A stretch of 64,000 nt of DNA from Physella acuta. Its lineage: Eukaryota; Mollusca; Gastropoda; Physidae. The position numbers and the translations under genes are program-made. The stretch is taken from assembly GCF_028476545.1 (NCBI RefSeq), contig NW_026731935.1, forward strand, positions 207,501-271,500. The letters are read 5' to 3'. The notes beneath the pieces are model-generated. The model made no database searches and was not told the origin of the DNA. It saw only the letters and a program-made list of their open reading frames with translations. Shown here in pieces: positions 1 through 14,006 of the stretch; position 1 is the stretch's first letter; every line of letters begins with the position of its first letter.

Positions 1-834
1 CATTCTTACGCTCTACCATCCGGCCCCGCCGTCCGTGAATCAGATCACTAAATAGTTGTTTTTTTTTTACTGTTGTAAACATTTTCAAATCATCCAGGTC
101 TTACAACGACAGAGGGAAGAGCCAAACTTTTTATCGCATTGTAAAAGTTGTTTTCAGCTTTCCAAAAAAATTAGCTGGGGGTGGGGGATAGGTGTGGGGG
201 TAGAGGTGGATAAATGAGGGGGGAAGCATCCATGATACGAATCGGTCTCTGGCTTTACATAGAAAGGTTTAATTAAGATCAGATGATGTTATTTAAAAAA
301 CATTACTTTTAGGGTGATACATTTTTAATCGTCTATAATTGAACATAATTATATGTGGAAGCTCGTAGTTTCTATGTGGGTGGGGAACATTTTATCCTTC
401 GGATAGTGATGTTTCTACAACACCCGGAATATAAGATCTTAAATTTTAATCATGCCAGTTTAATAAAATAATAACAACTGTTTTATAATACAACGTCTCC
501 AGTTTTTTAATATGTTTAAAATTTTATTACAAGATTATAAACATATTATCATATTAAGTATTTGTCTTAGCTATTTATTATAAATTATTAAAATATTCTT
601 ATTTCCCAAAAGACGTATAAAATAAAGCATCAAATTAAACGTGGTCCGAATCAAGGACTGTAACTCACAAAACTAAATTATCAAAATGGGTTGTCTAACT
701 TTACACTTAGTCAATTTAAGAATTTAAACGAATTAGTTTTCAGCAATTTTTGTATGGTTCATGTAAAGTCAGAATAACATTATGTACTTTAAGCTGTCCT
801 AGGGTTAGTGCTCAAAGTTAGTTCTATAAAGGGA
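1..834. other. AT-rich intergenic sequence, nothing recognised
   Basis: No reading frame, RNA gene or repeat could be supported here. The sequence is AT-rich with a short G-rich patch near 175-225. Confidence 0.5.
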
Positions 835-1500
835 CATCTGAAACTAGACATTATAAGGTGACATATAAAACTAGAAATTACAAGGTGAAACATTAAATTA
901 GACATTATAAGGTGACATATAAAACTAGACATTATAAGGTGTCATAAAAACTAGACATTATAAGGTGAAATATAAAACTAGACATTATACGGTGACATAT
1001 GAAACTAGACATTATAATATAACATATAAGACTAGACATTATAAGATGACATAAAATATTAGAATTATAAGGTGGCATATAAAACTAAACATTATAAGAT
1101 GACATATAAAACTAGACATTATAAGATGACATATAAGACTAGACTGACATAAACTATTAGACATTATAAGGTGACATATAAAACTAAACATTCTAAGGTG
1201 AAATATAAAACTAGACATTATACAGTGACATATAAAACTAGACATTATAAGACGACATATAAAACTAAACATTATATGATGACATATAAAACTAAAAATT
1301 ATAATGTGACATAAAACTATTTATTATAAGGTGACATAAAACTAGACATTATAAGGTGACATATAGATCTAGTCATTATAAAGTGACATATAAAACTAGA
1401 CATTGTAAAGTGATATATAAATCTAGAAATTATAAGATGACATATAAAACTAGACACTTTACGGTGACGGGAAATTAGTGTACTCTAACATATAAAACTA
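835..1500. repeat. Minisatellite, ~26-bp unit
   Basis: About 25 diverged copies of a unit close to AAACTAGACATTATAAGGTG plus ACATAT. Copies vary by substitutions and small indels, so the array looks older than the near-perfect arrays further right. The ORF on the minus strand is repeat-encoded and not a gene. Confidence 0.9.
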
Positions 1501-2639
1501 GGGCTAAACATGTGTTCACCTTGTGTTATCGGATGTTTGCATTTGTTAAGTGAATAAAAATGTTTTTAAGACATCAGTGAAAAAACTTGGCATAAAACCA
1601 GCGGCAAAACGAAATGTCTGTCCGATGTCACGGTGACATTATCCTTAATGGGGGTTGTTTGACCCAGTCTTCCATTTTTGCAGAGTAAAGAAAAAGTCAT
1701 TTTAGCTGGTAATTTCAAAAGTGGAATGTTCGGGAATGTACTTTAAATCTTGTGGCATTCATCACGAGCTATGTTTCCGCATGACTTACATACATGCGCA
1801 CTGGCCTGCTATGGTGTTACTAGGTTATACAGACGATGACGTAATATAACTGTAACAATCCATTACTTTCACGTACTGTCTGCTGAAGTCACTTGCTTAA
1901 CACTAATCTACCATTTATTACATGTGTGCTTAAATTCTTTCTTTTAAAACTTGTTAGAATTAGTTGACTGACTTTGTAAGAGTACTGTGATAAAGAAGCG
2001 TTTTATTTTTTCAAAACTTGTTTCATGCAAGCCAAACTCCATACAGACTAGCGACTCAGAGCCAGGTATCCCTAGATGGATTCAACGACCATCTCATAAA
2101 CCTGCAGGGTAAATCTGGATCTAGATCAAACTGTCAGTTGAGAACAAAACACTTCTGTACGTCCGCTCAACGAGCTAGACCAAAATTCAAAAAATTCTCT
2201 CCGTTTAAACGCTTGCCTTACATTCCAAATAATTTTATTTGATTTAATTAAATACAAAAAAAGAATTGTAAGATATCTGTATCAGAAATATCGGAGTTTA
2301 AATTTAAAACGTGTGCTTTGTGATACAATACTTTCCAAAAACACTTGAAACATGCCATAGATAAACTATTAAACACAAAATACTTAACCTGCAAAACCGA
2401 AATAAAACTAACAGCAGGCCATAAAAATAGCATAATAAAAAAACATAATAAAATTATCACTTATGGACGTAAACATAAATAAACCGGGAGTGATCTCCCC
2501 TAAACTTTCTCGAATATTCTTATATAAAACAACAGGGTATGGGTACTCGGGATATAGTTATGATTTTTAATCCATTTTAAATACTTAAACTTTTAAAAAT
2601 AGAATAGAATCTCATAGAAAAAAGAATTGCACACCAAGC
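1501..2639. other. Intergenic, no supported gene
   Basis: No convincing coding exon. A 74-codon frame near 2018-2242 (+) has no recognisable motif and no good flanking splice sites, so it is not called. Confidence 0.4.
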
Positions 2640-3175
2640 GAACGCCAAATAAAGATGTTCATAATAGTGCGCAATATTATTGGTACTTTATAAATTTACA
2701 TGCGTTTTTTGAGCAATCGGAAATAGCGTAAATTAGTACTTCCGGTCAACGGAAATTACTCAAACTTTGACAGAAGGTAGAGAACTAGATTTTTTACTTA
2801 CATGTGAAATTTCATTTATCTATCTGAAATAGTACTCAAGTTATAGGCTTTTGAAAAATTCAAAGTAGAAAAAGTACCACTTCCGGTTATCGGAAATCGC
2901 TCAAAAGTTGAAACGGATCTACGATTTTGATAAAATACTTATATATGAAATTTCATCAACCTAGCTGTAACGGTACTCAAGTTATCGTGTTTACACACAG
3001 AAAAACAGACAGACAGACAGACACACGGACACACAGACATGCGGACAAGATTGAAAAATTATGTTTTTCCGTATCAGTGAGGTGTAAAACGTCGAGATTT
3101 GTAAAAATCTCGATTTTTTTTTTTGCACGATTACAAGACTTTCTCTATACTTCGTATATACGAGAAAGTAAAAAG
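2640..3175 (+). repeat. Dispersed repeat with GACA microsatellite tail
   Basis: The block holds two related halves, each with a CTTCCGGT...CGGAAAT core followed by a stretch like GTGAAATTTCAT and GTACTCAAGTTAT. It ends in a (CAGA)n tract at about 3003-3040 and a small dyad near 3140-3170 (CTATACTTCGTATATACGAG). Duplicated halves plus a microsatellite tail are typical of dispersed invertebrate repeats. The family cannot be named from the sequence alone. Confidence 0.55.
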
Positions 3176-5667
3176 AAATTCACGAACATATTTCCACAAG
3201 TATTAAATCTATAGAAATATGTAAATTGGTTAAGTTTTTAACATTTGATATTATATTAACTGGATTAGCTAAATGTGAAATTAATGAGCATTTAAAAATA
3301 AAATTTACAATAAACATATTTCTTTAATAGTTCTTAAAAACTATGTACTAGTTGAACATGTATACATTTATAATATTGTGAGACACGCTTTTAGCTCCTC
3401 TGGGATTATGGGTTACAATTAGCTATAAGTCTTCAATGCAACACTTGATTTTTCTGTCGCGGGGTAAGTGTGTGTTGACATAAGCTGAGAACTCAGTAAC
3501 CCTAAAGTATAAATTCTAGCATACGTCATAACATAAACAAATCATTTGGGATTGACGTCACTTTTGTATTTTATCAAACGCAGTAGTACGACTAGTTAAT
3601 TTCGAGACCAAATTTACGCGAGTAAGTTGAAAGTCGTAGACCAAGCGAGCGATTGCTAGAATTTATGTGATGTCTCCCTTTTGATCATTTTTTATTAATT
3701 TAGTAATCTTTGGAATAGAGTTTAACAACCGAAGCTAATTTTTAATCAGATTTAATTCTTGAATCGTCATCATAGAGGAAGGTATCTGGAAAATTAGAAC
3801 GAAATCGTTGCATTAGAAATGGGATAAAATTGAGTTACACAATTTGCCACATCCCACAAACAAACAAACATACTTTGTAAACTAAATAAAAGCTTTTAAG
3901 AAAAAAAAAGTTAAAAATGTAAATCTTTTATATATGAACTGAAAAGAATAAAATAAAATGTTTAAACATAAAAATATACCATTACTTGTCTAACTCTAAA
4001 TGTAGACGAGAGTTCCTCATAAAATGTTTAAAAAGCTACACCTATTTAGTTGCAAATAAATATTAGTACTCTTCACTTTGAGCAGTATTAGGGGATTATA
4101 TGTATTTTATTATATTAAAAGATGAGCCAACACAATTAGCGATATATATTTTTATAGGTATGTAAAAAGTGTTGCAGTATTATGTTTAAAGATAATCATT
4201 TCATTTTCTTCTTGTTAATACATAGATCTATATGAAAACTTGTTTATATACAAGTTTTTAAATATTTTTATTTATTTATGGACCACACCTTAATTATGTG
4301 CATATTAATAGACTACATATTTCTCGATAGTATTTTTTTTTCTCAAAGTTGAATAAAAATAATCAACGGGATTTCCCAATATGACCTGATAAAAATGTCC
4401 TACTTAAGCCTTTCACGACATGACGTGTATAGTTAGGGATAAAATAAGATTCTTACATAAGCCTTCAAAAAACGTTTTAAGTAGAGAGTGTTTACGTTCT
4501 TAACAGATACAGAACTACCTGTACAGTGTAAATTTCAAAAAGTTCGTTTTTAACAAGTGGTAAGAAAATATTATTATTACTTACCTTTTTGTTCTACTTG
4601 GTTTCAATCAATACAAATAGGCAAGATAATTACATGTCTTTTATTCACTTCCATTAGAAACTTCAGTTTGTCAACTTTACATTCCAATGGACACACACGA
4701 GTTGGACGAGATAGGTTCGATCGTTATTGTTGACATTTGGCCGTCATAATGGCAGGACATTTTTTTTTAAATTTTTGTTAAGTTACCTAAAATAAATAAA
4801 ACATCAAATACATCCAGTATTTAGTAAAGTTAAACAAAAAAAAAATATCTAGTTGTTGTAATAACCACGTTTAATTTAATAACATCGCACCCGATTTAAA
4901 AAATGTCAAGAACCTTTAGAGACTATTCAGTATGTGTCCATTCTGTCCATAAAAAAGATATTTTGTTTACTCTTTATTAATTATAATCTATAATGAGGTT
5001 TTCTGTCACACATTTAATGATCCTTTAATAAAGTGTTAATAACATTTAAAGCGTATATTTAAAAACGTGTAGGCCCAAAAACTAGAAGTAGAACACCGAA
5101 AAACATACAAATATTGAAATATTTCTTAATTAAAAAGAGTTACCGTTATATATAACTCTAAACAATGTGTAAACCTTTGTATCGGTCGTTCTAGTTTAGT
5201 TTTCCTATGACGTCATCACGTCTTGGATGAAAAAAGTTATTTTGTGTAAATGTCAGCCGGGCGCAAAGTTCTATACAAACAACTGTTCTAAATACAATGA
5301 TGCCTGTGGTATCAGAACATATTAAAAAAAATTAGCCTAACATCGTTTGTATTTTTACCTTAACGGGCGAAATATTAGTATTTAATCATATATTATAACG
5401 GAATTTCCCGATCTTTAAAAAGTTCTATTTTTAGTAAAATTCAAAGACATAAACGATGTTACCCGTTATTGATGATGTAAGATTGTACACATTCGATTTA
5501 CTGTAAAATCTTAAACTGTAAATTTTTATGGGATTAAAGGTCGACACGAATCGTAGAAACGATACAAATAATAATATTTTTGCTGTGTAAAAAGTAAAAT
5601 ACACAATCCGCGAGCATAGTTTATCTAACTTGTTGTAATCTTCAGTGAGTATCGACATGAGAGAAAC
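3176..5667. other. AT-rich sequence upstream of gene 1
   Basis: No reading frame of interest. It must include the promoter and 5' UTR of gene 1, whose ATG is at 5668, but no clear TATA box or initiator can be placed. Confidence 0.4.
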
Positions 5668-8600
5668 ATGTTTTATATTTGGGTCTACGCCTTCCTGATG
5701 TTATGCACAGAGAAATGTACGTCCTTCACATTATCAGGTGAGTTTGTTAACGTCTGATGTACGTTCCTCACATTATCAGGTGAGTTTGTTAACGTCTGAT
5801 GTACGTCCCTCACATTATCAGGTGAGTTTGTTAACGACTGATGTACGTCCTTCACATTATCAGGTGAGTTTGTTAACGTCTGATGTACGTCCCTCACATT
5901 ATCAGGTGAGTTTGTTAACGTCTGATGTACGTCCCACACATTATCAGGCGAGTTTATTAACGTCTGATGTACGTCCCTCACATTATCAGGCGAGTTTGTT
6001 AACGTCTGATGTACGTCCCTCACATTATCAGGTGAGTTTTTTAACGTCTGATGTACGTCCTTCACATTATCAGGTGAGTTTGTTAACGTCTGATGTATGT
6101 CCCTCACATTATCAGGTGAGTTTGTTAACGTCTGATGTACGTCTCTCACATTATCAGGTGAGTTTGTTAACGTCTGATGTATGTCCCTCACATTATCAGG
6201 TGAGTTTGTTAACGTCTGATGTACGTCCCTAACATTATCAGGTGAGTTTGTTAACGTCTGATGTACGTCCCTCACATTATCAGGTGAGTTTGTTAACGTC
6301 TGATGTACGTCCCTCACATTATCAGGTGAGTTTGTTAACGTCTGATGTACGTCCCTCACATTATCAGGTGAGTTTGTTAACGTCTGATGTACGTCTCTCA
6401 CATTATCAGGTGAGTTTGTTAACGTCTGATGTACGTCCCTCACATTATCAGGTGAGTTTGTTAACGTCTGATGTACGTCTCTCACATTATCAGGTGAGTT
6501 TGTTAACATCTGATGTACGTCCCTCACATTATCAGGTGAGTTTGTTAACGTCTGATGTACGTCTCTCACATTATCAGGTGAGTTTGTTAACGTCTGATGT
6601 ACGTCCCTCACATTATCAGGTGAGTTTGTTAACGTCTGATGTACGTCTCTCACATTATCAGGTGAGTTTGTTAACGTCTGATGTACGTCCCTCACATTAT
6701 CAGGTGAGTTTGTTAACGTCTGATGTACGTCCCTCACATTATCAGGTGAGTTTGTTAACGTCTGATGTACGTCTCTCACATTATCAGGTGAGTTTGTTAA
6801 CGTCTGATGTACGTCCCTCACATTATCAGGTGAGTTTGTTAACGTCTGATGTACGTCTCTCACATTATCAGGTGAGTTTGTTAACATCTGATGTACGTCC
6901 CTCACATTATCAGGTGAGTTTGTTAACGTCTGATGTACGTCTCTCACATTATCAGGTGAGTTTGTTAACGTCTGATGTACGTCCCTCACATTATCAGGTG
7001 AGTTTGTTAACGTCTGATGTACGGGGTTTCTAGAGACTGGTTGTTACAAAAATGTATGAACATACCTGACGTTGTCCATCTCAGCCTGTATTTTAGAGAG
7101 CAATTCATGAGGCAAATTTCAAAACTAACATTGGGGAGGGGGTGGCGGGTGGAGAGGTGAATGTAATGGAGATGGATGTGGAGGGGGGGGGTCATTGATG
7201 GGGTGTTAGGTCATTGATGGAAGACCCCTTATTTTTAAAAATGTATTGAACACTGATGTGATGAACACTGATGTGATGAACACTGATTTAAATCGTTAAT
7301 TCAAAATTTTTGAAATTCTAAGAGAAGGTTTTTGTTAATAAATATGACGTGTTTTAGCCTGACCGTCGTTAGCTGACCTGACTAAATCAGCAGGACCGTC
7401 ATTAGATGACCTGACTAAATCAGCAGGACCATCATTAGCTGACCTGACTAAATCAGCAGGACCGTCATTAGATGACCTGACTAAATCAGCAGGACCGTCG
7501 TTAGCTGACCTGACTAAAATCAAAAGTCATGTTGTGTCTCAGCAGGACCGTCGTTAGCTGACCTGACTAAATCAGCAGGACCGTCGTTAGCTGACCTGAC
7601 TAAAATCAAATGTCATGTTGTGTCTCAGCAGGACCGTCGTTAGCTGACCTGACTAAATCAGCAGGGCCGTCATTAGCTGACCTGACTAAATCAGCAGGAC
7701 CGTCATTAGCTGACCTGACTAAATCAGCAGGGCCGTCATTAGCTGACCTGACTAAATCAGCAGGACCGTCGTTAGCTGACCTGACTAAATCAGCAGGGCC
7801 GTCATTAGCTGACCTGACTAAATCAGCAGGGCCGTCATTAGCTGACCTGACTAAATCAGCAGGACCGTCGTTAGCTGACCTGACTAAAATCAAATGTCAT
7901 GTTATGTCTCAGCAGGACCGTCGTTAGATGACTGACCTGACCAAAATCAAATGTCCAGGTGACCGGCCTGTCTTGTGTCTGCCCTATGGGCGATGCTGCA
8001 GCGGCTCTGAGTTCTGCCACCAAGGCAGCTGCGAGCCCTGAAGATGTTCTGCTGGACGGGTGCCGGAACTTGCTGGAGAACGGAACAAATCCGGTGTTCC
8101 ACATGAGAGCTGAGCAGTGCGGGGTTGTAGCGTGCTTGACCCACTTCTCCCCGTGCCGTCTGTGTACTCACGGTTCCAGTAAGTCCATGGGCTTGTCGTC
8201 TCTCTATGAACTTGTTTAACACATCAGCCAGCCATAACTTAATTCTGAAAAATAAGTTTCTTTTTGGCATAGCAGTAAGGGTGTGTGTGTGGGGGGGGGG
8301 GGGGGGGGGTGGGGGGGTGGAGGGGGCAATTTATCAAAACGTCGCCATAATGAATAAGCGAATAAGCACTTGATGTGTTCTTGTAAAATTTAAACTAAAT
8401 TATATTTTAATTATTACATCGCTTAATGAATAGAAACATTTTAATATATTCGATTTCTGCAGATTGTCGAGCTAACAAAAGTCTAGAATGGCCCTCTAAT
8501 GCTGAACAAAACAATCACACAATGAACGTGGTGACTACCACTGATGGTAAGTGACGTTTAATTTCCTTTATCAACTCAATGTTGCTTCCTAAACCCCTGA

Positions 8601-9736
8601 TCATCCATTTCAATACTTGGGTTGTTTTCTTTACATGAGCTTTAAATAACTAGATAGCCGAGGTTAACATGGGATTTAAATAACTAGAGGACCGATGTTA
8701 ACATGAGATTTATATTGTAATTTTTGGGGTCTAAAAATTTCATAGAACTGCGATTTTCTCGGCAATATGTTTTTAACTGCAATTTAAAACTCGAAACGTG
8801 ATTAGACTAAACAACGACACGACAACACTGCCAGTGAAGTCAGCTGATAGCTGTCTATTTTACAGGTTCCCTCCGTGAGAACACAGGGTGCGCAAGATTT
8901 GATGCATCCATCGAGTGTCCTAGCAACAACCGTGAGTCATTTTAACTATAATATCGATAGCAGATGATTACACCTACCTACAACCTACTAGTTTATGATA
9001 TTAAACATACATATTTATTAACTGAATGAACATTTTAAAATAAAATATGTAAGCCTTTACGTTTGATCTCAACATTAAATTCTTATTTCGCCAAGTCTTA
9101 GTGAGAAAATAATTGATTTAATTTGAATATTTAAATGAAATATTAATTGTTTACAGATGGCACATTGTTGATAGTCATCGTCACTCTGATAATCCTTTTG
9201 ATTGTTGGAATTACATGCATCCATCCTGGGCTTCGAAAATATTGGAATGTGACTAAAACTAAAATACAACAAAGATTTGGCCGAGCGAACAATGGTAAAA
9301 ATACGACTTTATATTTTCATGCATTCGATTTTGTGATTCGTTAGATGCGACGCAACGTCTTTCGAGACATTTTAAAAGAAATTTTAGAAAATTTTATGTA
9401 TCAGCAGGAGAGAATGCAAATGGCGCAGCCAACCATCCAGAAGAACAACCTTTTATTGAAGGTCAGCATGCCAACCATGGAGTTCAAGATAATGAAATAA
9501 ATCAAGGTAAAATTACCAGGGGTGTAGCATCAGGTTATTATCAGGGGTGTATATATGAGATCATAAATGGATTGTAATTTCATACTGTGTTGATCAAACG
9601 TAAAGATTTAAAATTAAGATGACGTAACCGGGGACATTTATAGAAGACCAGAATTCTGTTGCATCATGCACTTTGTACTATATAGCGTCCAGGGGTGGGT
9701 AAGATGACACCCAACGCTATAACTCACTACTGAATT

Positions 9737-9830
<94 letters not shown>

Positions 9831-12800
9831 TCTTAAATTGTATCATGTCTGTCCCACCCCCACCCCTTCCCTCTTGATTTTAGTAATCCAACTAAAAAAT
9901 AACATTACTTATCATAGATTTGCTGAATGACATTGTTTATCACAGATTTGCTAAATGCCTTACAAACTGAAAGGGATGGCTTAAAACGTGAAGTGGATGA
10001 CAGTCGTCAACAGATAATCGATTATCGTGAACAAATAAACCGTTTGCAACAAGAAAAAGATGACGGTAATAAACAAATTGAGGATTTACAACACGAAGCG
10101 GAAAATCGTCATCGAGAAATACTAGCATTAAAGTTAGAAGTGCGAAATCTAAATGTAGAAAACGACAGACTGAAACGTCAACTGACCAAAAGTAGGCAAG
10201 AAGACGACCAGCAGGTTGACCAGACACAAGAACATCGTCACAGTTGGCGCTATGGTAGGTCACCAATTAGGAAGTCTTGTTACAGTGTGTTCGGTTAATT
10301 TTTCTTATTATTTTAATGGGAAATTATGGTTGTCATAACACATTTCTTTCAGGCATCTCCCCCCCCCACCCCACCCCAGGAATATTTTTGTGAGAATAAT
10401 GACAAACGCTGAACGTTAATGGTCTAGACATCAAATGATAAGTTTTAAAATTTCATCTCCAGAACCACTGGCTATGGAGCCCAAACAACCGACCAGCCAC
10501 GTAAACAGATCTGATGTAAAGCACGACCTCTCTCTCACAAGTAAGTTGCTGAGGATCTTGACGGATAGTCTCTGCCTCATTCACTAATATTGTTTCCTGT
10601 ACAATATTTGGATTAATAGTTATCGTTTATCTGTGATAGAATTTTTTTGAATACGTTGAGACAATATCCGACTTGACTTCAATCCTTGAGGAAGCTAACA
10701 GTCGAAAGTTGCCCTTTACGTTCAACTTGTATTTACACTTCATATTTGTGTCTGACATGATTTCCGTTAGAGAAGAACAAGCACGTATTTTATACTTGAC
10801 GCTGCAACAACAGGTTTATTTTAAATTGAATATCTTTGACTATCTACAGTTTCACCAGAAATAGAAAGGTATAACGGTTCTACGACTTTAAAGCATCAGA
10901 AAACCCGATCTGAACCGACTGAAGAGAATGATCTGTCTGATGGTAAGCACAAATACTTAACTGTGGCATGTGATCTAACAAACTTTTACTGTGTGATATG
11001 TGATCTAACAAACTTTTACTGTGGCATGTGATCTAACAAACTTTTACTGTGTGATATGTGATCTAACAAACTTTTACTGTGGCATGTGATCTAACAAACT
11101 TTTACTGTGTGATATGTGATCTAACAAACTTTTACTGTGGCATGTGATCTAACAAACTTTTACTGTGTGATATGTGATCTAACAAACTTTTACTGTGGCA
11201 TGTGATCTAACAAACTTTTACTGTGTGATATGTGATCTAACAAACTTTTACTGTGTGATATGTGATCTAACAAACTTTTACTGTGGCATGTGATCTAACA
11301 AACTTTTACTGTGGCATGTGATCTAACAAACTTTTACTGTGTGATATGTGATCTAACAAACTTTTACTGTGGCATGTGATCTAACAAACTTTTACTGTGT
11401 GATATGTGATCTAACAAACTTTTACTGTGTGATATGTGATCTAACAAACTTTTACTGTGGCATGTGATCTAACAAACTTTTACTGTGTGATATGTGATCT
11501 AACAAACTTTTACTGTGGCATGTGATCTAACAAACTTTTACTGTGGCATGTGATCTAACAAACTTTTACTGTGGCATGTGATCTAACAAACTTTTACTGT
11601 GGCATGTGATCTAACAAACTTTTACTGTGTGATATGTGATCTAACAAACTTTTACTGTGTGATATGTGATCTAACAAACTTTTACTGTGGCATGTGATCT
11701 AACAAACTTTTACTGTGGCATGTGATCTAACAAACTTTTACTGTGGCATGTGATCTAACAAACTTTTACTGTGTGATATGTGATCTAACAAACTTTTACT
11801 GTGGCATGTGATCTAACAAACTTTTACTGTGGCATGTGATCTAACAAACTTTTACTGTGTGATATGTGATCTAACAAACTTTTACTGTGGCATGTGATCT
11901 AACAAACTTTTACTGTGTGATATGTGATCTAACAAACTTTTACTGTGTGATATGTGATCTAACAAACTTTTACTGTGGCATGTGATCTAACAAACTTTTA
12001 CTGTGTGATATGTGATCTAACAAACTTTTACTGTGGCATGTGATCTAACAAACTTTTACTGTGGCATGTGATCTAACAAACTTTTACTGTGGCATGTGAT
12101 CTAACAAACTTTTACTGTGGCATGTGATCTAACAAACTTTTACTGTGTGATATGTGATCTAACAAACTTTTACTGTGTGATATGTGATCTAACAAACTTT
12201 TACTGTGGCATGTGATCTAACAAACTTTTACTGTGGCATGTGATCTAACAAACTTTTACTGTGGCATGTGATCTAACAAACTTTTACTGTGTGATATGTG
12301 ATCTAACAAACTTTTACTGTGGCATGTGATCTAACAAACTTTTACTGTGGCATGTGATCTAACAAACTTTTACTGTGTGATATGTGATCTAACAAACTTT
12401 TACTGTGGCATGTGATCTAACAAACTTTTACTGTGTGATATGTGATCTAACAAACTTTTACTGTGGCATGTGATCTAACAAACTTTTACTGTGTGATATG
12501 TGATCTAACAAACTTTTACTGTGTGATATGTGATCTAACAAACTTTTACTGTGGCATGTGATCTAACAAACTTTTACTGTGTGATATGTGATCTAACAAA
12601 CTTTTACTGTGTGGCATGTGATCTAACAAACTTTTACTGTGTTTTATTCAAAACTTTTTTTATACAAAGCTGTTTACCATTGAAAGCGAGTTCTGTTTGC
12701 AGATCACCACTCATTATTTAAAATGTCAATTTTTACAAAGCGCTAAATGTTCAATCTTTTCCAGACAACATCGGTGTCATCCTGATACAGTTAACCCGGG

Positions 12801-14006
12801 AGTCAATGGACATAAGTAATCTTTACGCTGGTCTACAATCTAAATGGGGAACAACTGCAGGTAATTATAGCAGCATATCTCTCTACTACAACAAAAGGCT
12901 TATTTCGGCTTACGGTTAGGAAACAAGCAACGTGATGATTTCCTATAGTACAAGTGATGACATAAGCATATTTCCTCGACAACCCGTAGAGGAAATAAGC
13001 TCATTTCCTATTTTTAACAAAATGAGCACATAGTTCCAACAAAAGATGGCAAGGAAAGATAACCACACAGATCTCTCTCCAACAAAATGATGGGTATAAT
13101 CAAACTTAGTATGTCCGTGGGGCACCGTAACTATATATGTACAATTTATTATACAGTTTCAAGCCAAATTTCTTCAAAGTACTAAATAAAAGTTGTTAGT
13201 ACGAAGTTGTTCTTTAAGTTATTTATTTATCCATGTTTTGACAACAGATCGAGATTTAGAACTAGCCATGGAAAGCTTGCAAGACCGTATTTACAACTGG
13301 GAGAAAAAAGAAACGGATATTTTTGAGAAACTTAAACACAATGGCAGCCAGGGTAATTGTATATAATTATTTGAAACATTTTATAGTTACCTGCTTAAAA
13401 TTCCCAATTTAAAACACTTTTATTTAAATCACTTTAATGTAACGATTTTTAAACACGTTAATTGTAATCAGTTGAGTACAACTAATTAGAACACCTGTAG
13501 TAATATCGCTTGAATATAACTTTTGTTAAATACTTTTAGCTTAGTGGGTAACTCACGGATTCTATTTACATTAAAGCATAAATCCCCACCTAGAGTGTTT
13601 CTCTATATCGATATGCCTAAATCATTTTCTTTTCTTTCAGGGAAACGCAACAGTGAATTCGATAAACTTTGGAATGGGTTTAATCAAACTGTTGGGAAGT
13701 TTAAGCAGTTGAAAAAAGAAATCAAGGAAACAAGACCGGACCTAGGTAGGAACTCTATAACCATCACTTCCAACATCTGTTGGCACAGCAGTGCTAACCT
13801 CTAGTAGAATAATATTGAAGAGTTACACATTTATTCTGTTGTCTCTAGCTGGACTCAAGTCGTCCAACAACTCCATACCCAGACTGGGTCAGAAGACCAG
13901 CCAAACGACCAAACCAGACCAGCAGACAGCAGAAGACTCCGGTCTGCTGCTACACGAGCTGCGAGCAGACGATGTTGCTATTGGGGAAACAAACGAACAA
14001 ACCTAA
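5668..14006 (+). CDS. Gene 1: single-pass Cys-rich surface protein with coiled-coil tail (13 exons; exon 2 apparently disrupted)
   Basis: Exons read from splice sites: 5668-5737, ~7928-8178, 8463-8546, 8866-8931, 9157-9294, 9405-9506, 9946-10254, 10463-10540, 10850-10942, 12765-12860, 13248-13352, 13641-13745, 13849-14006. Every intron is phase 1. Exon 1 is a signal peptide (MFYIWVYAFLMLC). Exon 2 is the Cys-rich ectodomain (KCPGDRPVLCLPYGRCC, then FCHQGSCEP). Exon 5 holds the membrane span (TLLIVIVTLIILLIVG). Exon 7 is a ~100-residue coiled coil rich in E, K, Q and R. Expected length is about 550 aa. Exon 2 does not read through. Against paralogues in genes 2 and 3 it has an extra ATGA between the AG and the exon start (7928-7931), and about 2 nt are missing near 8038-8042, where a CEPC motif would be expected. 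Assembly error and pseudogenisation both remain possible; the intact downstream exons favour a gene that is or was recently functional. The ligand is unknown. A single-CRD TNF-receptor-like role is only a guess, and no death domain is visible. Confidence 0.8.
5700..7022 (+). repeat. 42-bp minisatellite built from the gene 1 exon 1/intron 1 splice donor
   Basis: About 31 near-identical copies. Each unit contains TGTACGTCC, CTCACATTATCAG and then GTGAGTTTGTTAACG. The first copy is the true end of exon 1 (donor G/GTGAGT at 5737/5738). Thus each copy repeats the last ~20 coding bases plus a perfect donor. Because 42 is a multiple of 3, long artefactual ORFs run along both strands. In the gene 1 frame every intronic copy contains a TGA. 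Confidence 0.95.
7365..7945 (+). repeat. 33/48-bp minisatellite built from the gene 1 exon 2 splice acceptor
   Basis: About 16 copies of CAGCAGGACCGTCGTTAG followed by CTGACCTGACTAAA. Longer variants add ATCAAATGTCATGTTGTGTCT. The last copy runs into exon 2, whose coding start reads CTGACCTGACCAAAATC. The units therefore repeat the intron end (TTAG) and the first bases of the exon. Confidence 0.92.
9737..9830. repeat. (AC)n(AT)n microsatellite
   Basis: About 11 AC units followed by about 35 AT units inside an intron of gene 1. Confidence 0.95.
10958..12645 (+). repeat. 28/30-bp minisatellite in gene 1 intron 9
   Basis: Nearly 60 copies of TGTGATCTAACAAACTTTTA ending in either CTGTGGCA (28 bp) or CTGTGTGATA (30 bp). 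The array starts about 17 bases after the donor at 10943 and fills most of the intron. The two unit types alternate irregularly, which suggests unequal exchange among mixed copies. Confidence 0.95.

Noticed and set aside
5700-7022. CRISPR-like array
   Set aside because: There are no unique spacers between repeats and the sequence is clearly eukaryotic. The same applies to all other arrays here.
5685-7033. Long repeat-protein ORFs on both strands of the 42-bp array
   Set aside because: The period is a multiple of 3, so frames stay open by chance in several phases. The sequence is explained by copies of an exon/donor junction.
12765-13745. Death domain in the gene 1 tail
   Set aside because: Helical segments with a Trp are present, but no death-domain motif order could be recognised; a plain helical/coiled-coil tail is the safer reading.
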